A stretch of 64,000 nucleotides of DNA from Anaerolineae bacterium (lineage in GTDB: Bacteria; Chloroflexota; Anaerolineae; J036; Brachytrichaceae): NCBI GenBank assembly GCA_947476335.1, contig CANJQH010000004.1, forward strand, positions 28,179 through 92,178, given 5' to 3'. The notes beneath the pieces are model-generated. The model saw nothing but the letters and a program-made list of their open reading frames with translations. It was not told where the DNA came from and did not search any database. Below, piece after piece: positions 8,772 to 17,472 of the stretch (the stretch's first letter is position 1; each line of letters opens with the position of its first letter). A program made the position numbers and the translations under genes.

Positions 8772-8921
8772 TCCAACGTTTGCCGCCACCGACTCCGGTC
8801 GCTGAAGCGACCGGAGTCGGTGGCGGCGATTCTGCTGACGGTTCTGCTGGTGATTCAGATTTTCGTCTTTGCGCAGCGCTATGTGGTTTCTAGTGCGCTG
8901 ATGGGCGCGACGAAGGAGTAA
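8772..8921 (+). pseudogene. Remnant of a MalG-type sugar ABC permease (C-terminus only)
   Basis: The open frame ending at TAA 8919-8921 encodes one membrane helix and the tail FAQRYVVSSALMGATKE. It closely resembles the C-terminal end of MalG-like carbohydrate permeases, which usually end in QRYFV-x(4-7)-GAVKG. Everything upstream of the last helix is missing and no start codon is apparent. It suggests that a sugar ABC transporter once preceded the TIM-barrel gene. Recognition rests on about 30 residues. Confidence 0.45.
8784..8825. repeat. Perfect 19-bp hairpin with TGAA loop
   Basis: The left arm CGCCACCGACTCCGGTCGC pairs perfectly with 8807-8825. No T tract follows on either strand, so it is not a classical terminator. 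It lies exactly where the permease remnant begins and may mark the deletion joint. Confidence 0.7.
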
Positions 8922-8922
8922 C

Positions 8923-9795
8923 TTGAACGCGAACCAACTCAATCTTGCTGTGGCCGGTTTTCTGCCGGCGGACTGGCGCAGCATCGATGCGAACGTTTGC
9001 CGTAATGTGCGCGCAGCCGGATTCACGGGTGTGTCGATCGTAGTGAGTCAGCCACTCGATGCACAGCTTGTCGATGCGCAGCGTGTGCGTGCGGCGCTCG
9101 ACGAAACAGGTGTGCGCTGTGCGCAGGCGAATGGCATGTATGAACGCCTCATCGATGCAGATCCGTTGCTGCGTGCGGAAGGTGTGCGCGGTCATCAGTC
9201 GCTGACGCGGCTCGGTCGCGTCTTTGGCGCGCATTGCGTCTATGTGCGCCCAGGCAGCCGTAACTCGCGCGGTCACTGGTGGCATCACCCTGCCAATCAC
9301 ACGGCTGAGGCATTCGACGTACTCGTCGCCTCTTGTAAACAGATTGCGCGCACGGCCGAAGAGGAAGGTATGACGCTGGCCATCGAAGGCCATGTTTCAT
9401 CCACGCTCGATACGCCGCAGCGTGCGCGCGACCTGCTCGATGCCGTCGGATCGCCGGCGCTGAAGTTCAGCATGGACCCGGTGAATTTCATCGGCACAGT
9501 TGTGGATGCGCATGATCCGTCGCGCGTGCTGAATGCGCTCTTCGACCTCATGGTGCGCGATACGGTAATCTTGCACGCAAAGGACTGCCGTCTGCAGGAT
9601 GGCCACGTTGTGCACATCGATGAAGTGCTGCTCGGTGACGGCACGATGAACTATGAACTACTGCTCACTCGGCTGGTCCGTGAGGCGCCGCAGGCGTGGC
9701 TGTTGATCGAACATTTGCCTGACGAAAAAATTCCGGCTGCACGCGCGGCAATCGCTGCAGCAGCGGATAGGTGCGGGGTGACATTCGCAGCTTGA
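8923..9795 (+). CDS. Sugar phosphate isomerase/epimerase (xylose-isomerase-like TIM barrel)
   Basis: A 290-residue protein of the AP-endonuclease-2/xylose-isomerase-like family. Metal-site motifs typical of the barrel are present: LAIEGH (about residue 155), MDPVN, HAKDCR (about 217) and a late IEHL. The likely reaction is isomerisation or epimerisation of a sugar or its phosphate. The start is TTG at 8923, supported by GGAG 5 nt upstream; no ATG fits. It follows a permease remnant by one base, so it was probably part of a sugar-uptake operon. Confidence 0.78.
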   Translation: MNANQLNLAVAGFLPADWRSIDANVCRNVRAAGFTGVSIVVSQPLDAQLVDAQRVRAALDETGVRCAQANGMYERLIDADPLLRAEGVRGHQSLTRLGRVFGAHCVYVRPGSRNSRGHWWHHPANHTAEAFDVLVASCKQIARTAEEEGMTLAIEGHVSSTLDTPQRARDLLDAVGSPALKFSMDPVNFIGTVVDAHDPSRVLNALFDLMVRDTVILHAKDCRLQDGHVVHIDEVLLGDGTMNYELLLTRLVREAPQAWLLIEHLPDEKIPAARAAIAAAADRCGVTFAA

Positions 9796-9855
9796 ATCGA
9801 TTTGAATCGAGGAGAGAGCCAGAGCGTCTTTGCTTTTACGGAGCAGGATTTCGTC

Positions 9856-9949
9856 TAAGTGAGTCGCCAAAAGTTCTGGCGGCAGATTCGCCTCCCCCGC
9901 AACGCGGGGGAGGCGAATCTGCCGGACAAAACTTATGGACAGGAACTTA
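9856..9949 (+). mobile_element. Family A repeat, copy A2
   Basis: A 94-bp copy with loop AAC instead of AAA, flanked by C and G (CTAG target). It lies 60 bp after the TIM-barrel gene. The next 19 bases lead into repeat B1. Confidence 0.92.
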
Positions 9950-9968
9950 GGCTCTTAACTCTGACTTT

Positions 9969-10081
9969 GTCACTACTCAGGCCGGCCAATTTTCCAACGC
10001 GAAACACGCTGTTCCTTCCCCCCGAAGGGGGAAGGAACAGCGTGTTTCGCGGGAAATACTGAGTTAGGCCTGAGTAGTGAC
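9969..10081 (-). mobile_element. Family B repeat, copy B1 with 8-bp target duplication
   Basis: A 113-bp element with 15-bp inverted ends GTCACTACTCAGGCC. Both ends carry GTCAC where other copies have GTAAC, a matched double change. The central hairpin has perfect arms. CTGACTTT is duplicated at 9961-9968 and 10082-10089. The element supplies the last residues VTTQA and the stop of the MFS gene. Confidence 0.92.
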
Positions 10082-11419
10082 CTGACTTTGAATCTGACTC
10101 TCGTCCGTCATGGGCGGCTTCGGTGGCAGAACCCAGAACAACAGGCTGCCGCCGAAACGAAAGGCGGCGCAGATGAGCAGCACCTTGGCGGCGCTGGACC
10201 AGTCTGCGAGGGGCGCTGCTGCAAGCGGGGCGAGCATCGCGCCGACGTTCATCAGGATGCTGTAAAAAGCGACGAAACTGTTGCGCTTCTCGGGGGGGAT
10301 GATCGCGTAGAACAAGCCGGCGTGTGTGATGCCGAGGCCGGTGTCGTTGAGCGTATTCAAAAATCCGAATGCCAGAATTGCGCTTGGCCACGGAATCAGC
10401 ACGATGATCAACGGGTACATGCCGGTGAGCAGCACTGTTCGCAATACAACCCAGAAATCACCCTTGCGCGAAATCAGGCGTGTCCACAATTGTGCACTGA
10501 CCATCATGGCAATCTGGGCAATCGTGGAATTTAGGCCAATCCAGCTGTTGCTGAGGTGGAGCTCATTCACGAAGTAGATTGTGTAGATCGGTGCTGCACC
10601 CCACGCACCAATCCAGCAGATCAGCGTCACGATATTGAAATTAACGTACGAGCGATGCTCGTGCACGAACGCGCGTGCGTTGTTCAGCAGCTCGTGTACG
10701 CTGGGCCGTACTCTTTTCCCGATTGCTTCGATTTGTGTTTTGACGGTGGTGAACGGTTCTGGGAACTCGATCTTGAGGATGAAGTATGTGCTGTATTGCG
10801 CCAGCAGGAATGATATGAAATTCAACAGCTGATGATTGAGTGGAAAGGGGACTGCGTCGAGAAAAAATCCGCTGAGAAATGAGCCAAGGGCCATGCTCGC
10901 CGAGACGAGCGTGAGGCGCATGGCAAACAACGCGCTGCGGCGGTTCGGTGGACAGACGTCGGCGATGATGACCGCCCATGCGGTGTTGAACAATGCCAGT
11001 GGCACTGACTGCAGAATCACGATGGTCACGATCGCAACCGCTGCCCAGGCTGGAGGCAGCAGCCATGGCACCAACATGATGAACAGATACGCCATTCGTG
11101 AAAGCGCGAGGCTGCCGACCACCCAGTTTTTGCGGCGTTGCGTATCGCGCATGCTGTCCATAAAGCGCGCCGCCGGAAATGTGAACAGGATGATCATCAG
11201 CGCCGGCAGTGACGACATCGCGCCGAGCAGCGAATTCGAGCCGCCCAGTTTTAGCACCATCGGCCCGTTGAACGCGATCGCCCCCATGGCTATACCGATC
11301 GGGATGATCTCGACGCACATGTAGTACAGATTTCTGTCCGTCGGTGTGTAGCCGCGCAACTCGACGATTCTGTCAGCGATGCGTTGGCTCGCTCGGCGTG
11401 CGATGTCTCGGATCTTCAA
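10064..11419 (-). CDS. MFS transporter
   Basis: A 451-residue protein with about 12 membrane segments in two halves and a long cytoplasmic loop near residues 210-240. The substrate is unknown; the profile fits major facilitator permeases. It lies 23 bp downstream of the AttH-like lipoprotein gene on the same strand and is probably co-transcribed with it. The 3' end was altered by repeat B1. Without the insertion the frame would read IQSQS then TAA; with it the protein ends IQSQVTTQA, inside the repeat. Confidence 0.82.
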   Translation of the reverse strand: MKIRDIARRASQRIADRIVELRGYTPTDRNLYYMCVEIIPIGIAMGAIAFNGPMVLKLGGSNSLLGAMSSLPALMIILFTFPAARFMDSMRDTQRRKNWVVGSLALSRMAYLFIMLVPWLLPPAWAAVAIVTIVILQSVPLALFNTAWAVIIADVCPPNRRSALFAMRLTLVSASMALGSFLSGFFLDAVPFPLNHQLLNFISFLLAQYSTYFILKIEFPEPFTTVKTQIEAIGKRVRPSVHELLNNARAFVHEHRSYVNFNIVTLICWIGAWGAAPIYTIYFVNELHLSNSWIGLNSTIAQIAMMVSAQLWTRLISRKGDFWVVLRTVLLTGMYPLIIVLIPWPSAILAFGFLNTLNDTGLGITHAGLFYAIIPPEKRNSFVAFYSILMNVGAMLAPLAAAPLADWSSAAKVLLICAAFRFGGSLLFWVLPPKPPMTDESQIQSQVTTQA

Positions 11420-11442
11420 AGCCTGTTGAGCATAGTGCAGTT

Positions 11443-12627
11443 TTAGCGTAACTGCGTGCCGATCGAAGCGCTGTAGCCGGTCATTTCAAGATAACCGACG
11501 CCGTGCACTGTTTTCGACAGTACTGTGCCCTCGGCGCTGACCGCACCTTCGTAATACACGGTTGAGAGCTCGGCTTCCTGATCGTCGAAGCGCGTGCGCA
11601 CTTCCAGATCGAGCTGTGCACTTGGTGCCGTGACGCGCCAGCGCGTCGGATAGCTTGCGCCCGTATGTGGGCTGCGCCACTCCTGCAGTGGTTCGAAGTG
11701 CAGCTCGTCACGTTTCAGTTGGCGGGGTTTGCCATCGGGTTCGATCAGCGTCGCCAGCGCAAGAAATGCGTCTTGCGGGCGACGGCTTTTGTCGCGCACC
11801 TGGGCGATGAGCAATTCGTGTCCGTCGTCGAGCTGCAGCGCCAGCCAGTCCCAGCCTTCAGCATTTTGGTCGAGCAGGCTGGTCGACCATTCATGGTCCA
11901 TCCAACTGCTGCCTGTCACTTGAAATTCGCGCTCACCGATACGAATTCGGCCGTTGGTGCTGAGGCGTGTAAACGAGTAGTAATACGAGGCGTTCTTCGG
12001 ATCAGCACTCTTTGGGCTCAGGCCGCGATCGGCTTGCAGCACGAGTGGTTTGTCTGGCTGCAGGCTCAGATCGATGGCGACGTTGCCATCTTCGGCGCGC
12101 AGCTGTACCGCGCCGGCGGCATTGTGTGGCTCGGCGCTGGCGTTTTGATCGATCGTCCAGTTTTCGACCCATGCGCGGAACGGCGCACTCTGTGCCCCTG
12201 CCAGCCCACCTGCACCACGGCTGAAACGTTCGAACGCATGATGCGTCCCCGCTTCGATATCTGACAACGCAAAGTGCGCGAAGTACACCTGGCGGAAGCC
12301 GAGGCCGTTCGTCGCCGTTGCATCACCGGGAGACGGTGGCACGACGGCACGTCGAAACACCGTCAGCTGGTAACCGAACGGGCGCCCGCTCGCGTCCTGC
12401 ACGTTGCCGGTGTAGTACCACCATTCGAGCAGGTACTCGTCGTGTGGTCCGTGATCCTCTGGCCAGTGCATGTCGCGCACCGTCGTTGCACGAGTGAAGG
12501 CACCGGGGTTCGTCTGCACGGGCTGCATCTCCAGACGGCCGACGGCTGGCGCCGACGTCGGCGCACTGGCACACGCGGACAATGTAAGCGCGGCGGCGAT
12601 CAGGAGCTGGGCGAGGTTCAACTTCAT
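11443..12627 (-). CDS. AttH/CrtC-like (hydroxyneurosporene synthase family) lipoprotein
   Basis: A 394-residue exported lipoprotein: signal peptide with lipobox LSAC (Cys19), then a lipocalin-like beta-rich fold in two parts. Family marks are LEWWYYTGN near residue 67 and WMDHEWS near residue 243. Relatives include carotenoid 1,2-hydratases and AttH proteins, which are often coded beside MacB-like ABC transporters. Here the partner is an MFS gene 23 bp downstream. The substrate is unknown. Confidence 0.8.
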   Translation of the reverse strand: MKLNLAQLLIAAALTLSACASAPTSAPAVGRLEMQPVQTNPGAFTRATTVRDMHWPEDHGPHDEYLLEWWYYTGNVQDASGRPFGYQLTVFRRAVVPPSPGDATATNGLGFRQVYFAHFALSDIEAGTHHAFERFSRGAGGLAGAQSAPFRAWVENWTIDQNASAEPHNAAGAVQLRAEDGNVAIDLSLQPDKPLVLQADRGLSPKSADPKNASYYYSFTRLSTNGRIRIGEREFQVTGSSWMDHEWSTSLLDQNAEGWDWLALQLDDGHELLIAQVRDKSRRPQDAFLALATLIEPDGKPRQLKRDELHFEPLQEWRSPHTGASYPTRWRVTAPSAQLDLEVRTRFDDQEAELSTVYYEGAVSAEGTVLSKTVHGVGYLEMTGYSASIGTQLR

Positions 12628-12689
12628 GTCGGCCGCATGCTAGAGCGCATAGATAAGAAGAGGGTGAAGAAAGGGAATAGGGAAAATAT

Positions 12690-12802
12690 GTAACCGCTCA
12701 GTCCTACGTCGATATGTCCCGCGAAACGCACTCTTCTCTCCCCCTTCGGGGGAAAGAAGAGTGCGTTTCGCGGGAAATACTGATTTGGGCCTGAGTAGTT
12801 AC
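12690..12802 (-). mobile_element. Family B repeat, copy B2 with 8-bp target duplication
   Basis: A 113-bp copy whose right end is intact and left end partly diverged (GTAACCGCTCAGTCC). The hairpin arms differ from other copies but still pair with one mismatch. GAAAATAT is duplicated exactly at 12682-12689 and 12803-12810. It lies between the helicase gene and the lipoprotein gene. Confidence 0.9.
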
Positions 12803-12840
12803 GAAAATATTAAATTCACTTTTTACTGACCACTGATTTT

Positions 12841-15045
12841 TTATTCCCTATTCTTTGCAAGCGTCGTCAGCACATCGCGGCGCAGCGCTTCGCCGAGTGT
12901 TGCGGCGCCATGGAATGCGCGTGTGAGTGTGGTGTGCATCTGTTCGCGCGTCATCTGCGCAGCGAGCGGCCGAATCTTTTCCCACTGCGGCAGGCGCGTC
13001 GGTTCGCTGAGCGCCTCTTCGGCGAGGATGGCGGCGGCGATTTCTGGATCGAGTTCATCCACGCGTTCGCCGGCCAGTACGAGATCGTGATATCGCAGCA
13101 CACGGCCTGCGGCGACACGCTTGTGCAATCGATCGTAAACATGTTCGATTTTCGTGCTTAGCCCGCGTGGTGTAATCTGCCGCACCCATTCGGCCTGCAC
13201 TGCGCTGGCGAAGCGCAGCAGCATCCAGTGTTCACCATCGCGTCCGCCGATTTCACGTAATTCTGATGCGACCAGCAGCATGTTGTTGCCGGCTATGCTT
13301 TCGTCGGCGAGCTGTGCGCGCCGGCCATGCGCGAGGTCATATTCCGAACTGCCGCTGCTCGTGCGTACGGCAAGGTGATCGACGAAGCCGGTGAGATGGC
13401 AGCGTGCGATGCTCTCGACTGCCGCTGTGCTCATCGCCGTTGGTGCGGCGAGCGTAAGCCCGGCTTCCTCGCACAGCGCCAGAATTTGTGCGCGCGTCTG
13501 CGCCGTCTCGCGCGCTGTGTGCGCATTTACGCCGTAGTCTGCGCATTTGCGCCCATCAAAATTGCAGCGCTCGGCATGTTCGAACGAACGTGCATACAGA
13601 AAAAAATCACTGCCGGAATCGCGGCGCTGCAGCAGCGATGCGCGATTCCGACGCATGATGCGGTCGCGTTCATCGCGCGGGTGCAGGCGCATCAGCAGAT
13701 CGCGTCCGCCGACGAGTGCGGCGAGCAGCGCAATCTCGCGCACGCAGTTGTGTGCTTCGGCTTCGATCAGCATGCGCGCATAGCGCGGATGTGCCGGAAT
13801 GTGCAGCATGCGACGGCCGATCTCTGTGATTGCGCCTGCATGCAGTGCGCCAAGATCTTCGAGTAGCGCTTCTGCTGCAGTGATGCGCTGTGTGTCGGGC
13901 TTGTCGAGAAAATCGAAATCTGCGACCGATTGCACGCCGAGTGAATGAAGCAGCAGCACAGTTGATGACAGCTCAGTGCGCTGTACTTCGGGTGTGTTGC
14001 GCGCTGGGCGTGCGGCGTGATTTTTCTGCGACCACAAACGGATGCATGTGCCTGGTGCGGTGCGACCGGCGCGGCCGGCGCGCTGGTCGGCCGAAGCCTG
14101 CGAAATCGCTTCCACATGCAGTGTGTCGACGCCGCGCGTCGGATCGTAGCGTGCGACGCGCACCAGTCCGCTGTCGATGACGTGGCGAATGCCTGGGATC
14201 GTCAGCGACGTTTCGGCCACATTCGTCGCGGCGATCACGCGTCGCAGTTCGCTCGGTGCGAAGACGCGATCCTGTTCGTGCGGTGACAGATCGCCGTGCA
14301 GCATGAGAAAAGTGAGTGGACCACCGCGCCACACGCTGCGAATTTCGTCGAGCGTGCGCTGAATTTCGTTCATGCCGGGCAGAAAGATAAGCACGTCACC
14401 GCCGGCGGGATCGTCGCTGCCGGTATCGCGCAGCACGCGCAGCGCTTCGGCGGAAGCGCGTTCCCATATTGGACGATCGTCGTCCCACTCCTGATAGTGC
14501 ACATCGACGGGGAAGCTGCGGCCGGCGGATTCGAGGATGGGACAGCCGAGATAGTGCGCGACCGGCTCTGCTTCGAGCGTGGCCGACATGACGATCAGCC
14601 GCAAATCCGGGCGTCGCGTCTGGATGCGTCGGCACAGCGCAAGCGCCACGTCACTCATCAGGTTGCGCTCGTGAAATTCATCGAACATCACGGCGCCTAC
14701 GTGTTTGAGCAGCGGATCGCTTTGCAGCCAGCGCAGCAGAATGCCCTCGGTGACATACGCGATGCGCGTGGCGGGGCCGAGCTGTTCGTCGAAGCGCACC
14801 TGATAGCCGACCAGGTCGCCGACGGTGACGTTCATCTCGTGTGCGACGCGCGTGGCCACACTGCGTGCTGCGACGCGCCGCGGCTGCAGCACGACGATCA
14901 GCTTGTCGCCGCACAATCCATCTGCGTACAGCATCTGTGGCGCCTGTGTTGTTTTGCCGGAACCCGTCGGTGCGACGAGCACAAGCGAATTGTGTTCGCG
15001 CCATATGCGGCTGAGTTGCGTGCGCAGATCATGAATGGGAAGCAT
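12841..15045 (-). CDS. hrpB: ATP-dependent DEAH-box helicase, HrpB/HrpA type
   Basis: A 734-residue superfamily 2 helicase. In order: Walker A APTGSGKTT (about residues 25-33), motif II DEFHER (about 118), motif III SATLE, motif VI QRAGRAGR (about 325), then the helicase-associated C-terminal region. The length and the missing extra N-terminal domain favour HrpB over HrpA. The start ATG at 15045 stands 7 nt behind a TATAGT box, suggesting a leaderless mRNA. A longer frame upstream would read into repeat A3 and is rejected. Confidence 0.85.
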   Translation of the reverse strand: MLPIHDLRTQLSRIWREHNSLVLVAPTGSGKTTQAPQMLYADGLCGDKLIVVLQPRRVAARSVATRVAHEMNVTVGDLVGYQVRFDEQLGPATRIAYVTEGILLRWLQSDPLLKHVGAVMFDEFHERNLMSDVALALCRRIQTRRPDLRLIVMSATLEAEPVAHYLGCPILESAGRSFPVDVHYQEWDDDRPIWERASAEALRVLRDTGSDDPAGGDVLIFLPGMNEIQRTLDEIRSVWRGGPLTFLMLHGDLSPHEQDRVFAPSELRRVIAATNVAETSLTIPGIRHVIDSGLVRVARYDPTRGVDTLHVEAISQASADQRAGRAGRTAPGTCIRLWSQKNHAARPARNTPEVQRTELSSTVLLLHSLGVQSVADFDFLDKPDTQRITAAEALLEDLGALHAGAITEIGRRMLHIPAHPRYARMLIEAEAHNCVREIALLAALVGGRDLLMRLHPRDERDRIMRRNRASLLQRRDSGSDFFLYARSFEHAERCNFDGRKCADYGVNAHTARETAQTRAQILALCEEAGLTLAAPTAMSTAAVESIARCHLTGFVDHLAVRTSSGSSEYDLAHGRRAQLADESIAGNNMLLVASELREIGGRDGEHWMLLRFASAVQAEWVRQITPRGLSTKIEHVYDRLHKRVAAGRVLRYHDLVLAGERVDELDPEIAAAILAEEALSEPTRLPQWEKIRPLAAQMTREQMHTTLTRAFHGAATLGEALRRDVLTTLAKNRE

Positions 15046-15058
15046 GGTATCGACTATA
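15046..15058 (-). promoter_or_regulatory. Leaderless -10 box for hrpB
   Basis: On the minus strand TATAGT (15053-15058) is followed by exactly 7 nt and the ATG. The same spacing is seen at mutS2, DUF3090, the cysteine desulfurase and the Tat-type binding protein. No clear -35 box is visible; that position would fall in repeat A3. Confidence 0.5.
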
Positions 15059-15060
15059 AC

Positions 15061-15154
15061 TATGTGAGTCGCCAAAAGTTCTGGCGGCAGATTCGCCTCC
15101 CCCGCTTTGCGGGGGAGGCGAATCTGCCGGACAAAACTTTTGGACAGGAACTTA
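15061..15154 (+). mobile_element. Family A repeat, copy A3, between divergent genes
   Basis: A 94-bp copy with one change at the left end (CTATGTGAG for CTAAGTGAG), loop TTT, and CTTTTGG for CTTATGG in the right arm. It fills the gap between divergent hrpB and pyrC, so it must be part of both promoter regions. Confidence 0.9.
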
Positions 15155-15164
15155 GGATTACCAT

Positions 15165-16496
15165 ATGCTTTTGATCATCGATGCCAACCTGATTTCGCCT
15201 GACGGCTGTCGCAAGGCCGATATTCTGATCGAAGGTGAGCGCATCATCGCCGTCGCCGACGCAGGTGCGGATGCTGCGCTGCGTGCGCGCGCGACGCACG
15301 TCGTCGATGCCGCCGGCCTGCTGGCGTTTCCTGGCCTCATCGATGTGCACACACATTTGCGTGAGCCGGGTGGTGAGCATAAGGAAGACTTCCACAGCGG
15401 AACGAGCGCTGCGCTGGCGGGTGGCGTCACGACCGTGTTTGGCATGCCGAATACACAGCCCGCGCTGACCGATGCGGCTGCGCTCGATATGGCGCTGGCA
15501 CGTGCGGCTGCGAGTGCGGTGTGCGATTTTGGACTTTTTCTCGGTGCGACGAACACGAATGCCGGCTTGAAGATGGCGGCGCCGGAGATGCACGAATGCG
15601 GCCTGAAGATGTACATGGGCAGCAGCACCGGCGATTTGCTCGTCGAAGATTTCGGCTTGCAATTGGCGCACTTCGAACAATATCCGCGTGAGCGCGTCAT
15701 CGCTGTGCATGCCGAGCATGAGCAGGCGGTGCGCGCGTTTGCTGCGCGCCGCCTGCGCCGGCCGCCCGTGTGCGCGGAAATCGAAACGGGGCGCGCAATT
15801 GCGCTGGCCGAAGCGACGGGTCATCGCCTGCATATTTGCCACGTCTCGACGAGGCGTGAGCTGGAGCAGATCGTCGCTGCGCGCGCGCGCGGCGTGCCTG
15901 TGACGTGTGAAGTCGCGCCGCACCATTTGTTCTTTACGACGGGCGGCCGCTGGTTGTGGGATGACGTACCGCGCCCCGTTGCTGCGCCCGATTCGTTTTT
16001 CGAAATGAATCCGCCGCTGCGTGAGGCGGATGACGCACGCTTTCTATGGAACAACCTGGCACAGTTCGATTGCATTGCGACCGACCATGCGCCGCACACG
16101 CTTGCGGAAAAGCACAGCGCGCGGCCGCCGATGGGGCTGCCGGGTCTTGAAGATATGCTCCCGCTGCTGCTCACGGCTGTGCATGCCGGGCGACTGCGTC
16201 TGGAGGACATCGCCCGACTGTGCTGTGACGGCCCGGCACGCACGTTTTCCATCGCACGCAAAGGTACAATCATGCCCGGCTACGATGCAGACATTACGCT
16301 TGTCGATGCGGCTCGTGAGCATGAGCTTGGAGCAGGGCGCATCTATAGCAAATGTGGATGGAGTGCGTTCGCCGGATTCCGCGCACGCGGCGCTGTGCAT
16401 TCAGTGTATGTGCGCGGAAGCGTGGCATTCGATGATGGGATGATCGTAGCGCAGCCGGGCAGCGGCCGACGTATCGAGCAGGCGCATCGCGCATGA
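15165..16496 (+). CDS. pyrC: Dihydroorotase (class I)
   Basis: A 443-residue amidohydrolase that would close carbamoyl-aspartate to dihydroorotate in pyrimidine synthesis. Metal and substrate residues visible: H62xH64 and R66 in DVHTHLREPG, the lysine to be carboxylated (K148) in GLKMYMGSSTGD, CHVSTRRE, and the catalytic TDHAPH. GLPGLE follows as in dihydroorotases. Allantoinase is the main alternative. It begins 10 bp after repeat A3 and is followed 13 bp later by a membrane-protein gene in the same direction. Confidence 0.85.
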   Translation: MLLIIDANLISPDGCRKADILIEGERIIAVADAGADAALRARATHVVDAAGLLAFPGLIDVHTHLREPGGEHKEDFHSGTSAALAGGVTTVFGMPNTQPALTDAAALDMALARAAASAVCDFGLFLGATNTNAGLKMAAPEMHECGLKMYMGSSTGDLLVEDFGLQLAHFEQYPRERVIAVHAEHEQAVRAFAARRLRRPPVCAEIETGRAIALAEATGHRLHICHVSTRRELEQIVAARARGVPVTCEVAPHHLFFTTGGRWLWDDVPRPVAAPDSFFEMNPPLREADDARFLWNNLAQFDCIATDHAPHTLAEKHSARPPMGLPGLEDMLPLLLTAVHAGRLRLEDIARLCCDGPARTFSIARKGTIMPGYDADITLVDAAREHELGAGRIYSKCGWSAFAGFRARGAVHSVYVRGSVAFDDGMIVAQPGSGRRIEQAHRA

Positions 16497-16509
16497 AAGT
16501 CGTGACAAC

Positions 16510-17343
16510 ATGACCCAGGAACTGAGGCAGGTCATCACCAATCGAATTCTTACGCTGCTGGCATTGATCGCCATGGCGCCGGCGTTATTGCTGGTGATCG
16601 ATCTGCCTGTGCGCAATTATTCGATCGATATTCTTGGCGCGCCGTTGCCACTGCAGTTTGGCGTGGATACGCTGCTCATCACGCTTGTACCGGTGCTCAC
16701 GATCGCCGGCGTTGACTGGGTGTTGCGCGAACATCCGGCAGTGCGGCGGGGTGATGTGGTGTATCTGTTCCCTTTTTGGATCGCACCTGGACTGGGAACG
16801 CTGGCATTGTGCCTGTTGCTCACGCGTATTTCAACCTGGCCGCTGTGGATCGCTGCGCTGATCGTCGGTGTTGTTGTGATCGGCATTCTGATCAACGCCG
16901 AGTATGGTGCGTTGTCGTCCGACCTTGCTGGTTACGCAAATTCGCGCTTGGCCGTATCTGGGCTGACCTATGTGATTGCGTATGTGTTGTTCGCGGTGAT
17001 TTATGTGCAGCGCGAACGCACCGTCATTAGTGCGACGCTGATGGCCGTGACGACGTTTTTGATTTCGATCGAGCTGCTTGCGCCGCACAGAATCGGCCTT
17101 GGCAAAGCAGCGCTGAATGCTGCGTTGCTGGCGTTTCTGATTGCGCAGGCGACGTGGGCAATGAATTACTGGAACATCTCGACATGGAGCGCCGGCGTGT
17201 TGCTGCTGACGTGGTTGTACGTCGGCGTTGGTGTGTCGCAGGAATTCCATGAAGGCCAGCCCGCGCGCGGTGTGCTCGTTGAGTACGGCGTGGTCACAAT
17301 GGTTGCGCTCGTCGTTGTGTGGCTTTTGGCAGGCAGCCGGTGA
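16510..17343 (+). CDS. DUF5656-like integral membrane protein
   Basis: A 277-residue protein with about eight hydrophobic segments and very short loops. It resembles DUF5656 proteins that I associate with Chloroflexota; the function is unknown. A single REHPAVRRGD segment near residue 75 is the only long charged loop. It is likely co-transcribed with pyrC, 13 bp upstream. Confidence 0.6.
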   Translation: MTQELRQVITNRILTLLALIAMAPALLLVIDLPVRNYSIDILGAPLPLQFGVDTLLITLVPVLTIAGVDWVLREHPAVRRGDVVYLFPFWIAPGLGTLALCLLLTRISTWPLWIAALIVGVVVIGILINAEYGALSSDLAGYANSRLAVSGLTYVIAYVLFAVIYVQRERTVISATLMAVTTFLISIELLAPHRIGLGKAALNAALLAFLIAQATWAMNYWNISTWSAGVLLLTWLYVGVGVSQEFHEGQPARGVLVEYGVVTMVALVVVWLLAGSR

Positions 17344-17421
17344 ATGAGTGGGTGTGCCTGCTCGGAGTCGGCATCGTGAAATGCCGACATAAAGTTGAGC
17401 GAGTGTGAATTTGCAGAACGG

Positions 17422-17460
17422 TTTTGCAAAGCTGTTTTGTAAAACCGTTTTGTAAAACCG
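17422..17460 (+). repeat. 13-bp tandem repeat, three units
   Basis: Units TTTTGCAAAGCTG, TTTTGTAAAACCG and TTTTGTAAAACCG run directly into the ribosome binding site (GAGGAG) of the oxidoreductase gene. A preceding CGG lets the block form a short hairpin (CGGTTTT with AAAACCG). It may influence expression of that gene. Confidence 0.7.
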
Positions 17461-17472
17461 TATGAGGAGTCG

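Noticed and set aside
15046..15075. Upstream extension of the helicase gene (start at 15075)
   Set aside because: The added residues come from repeat A3, and a -10 box sits between them and the internal ATG at 15045.
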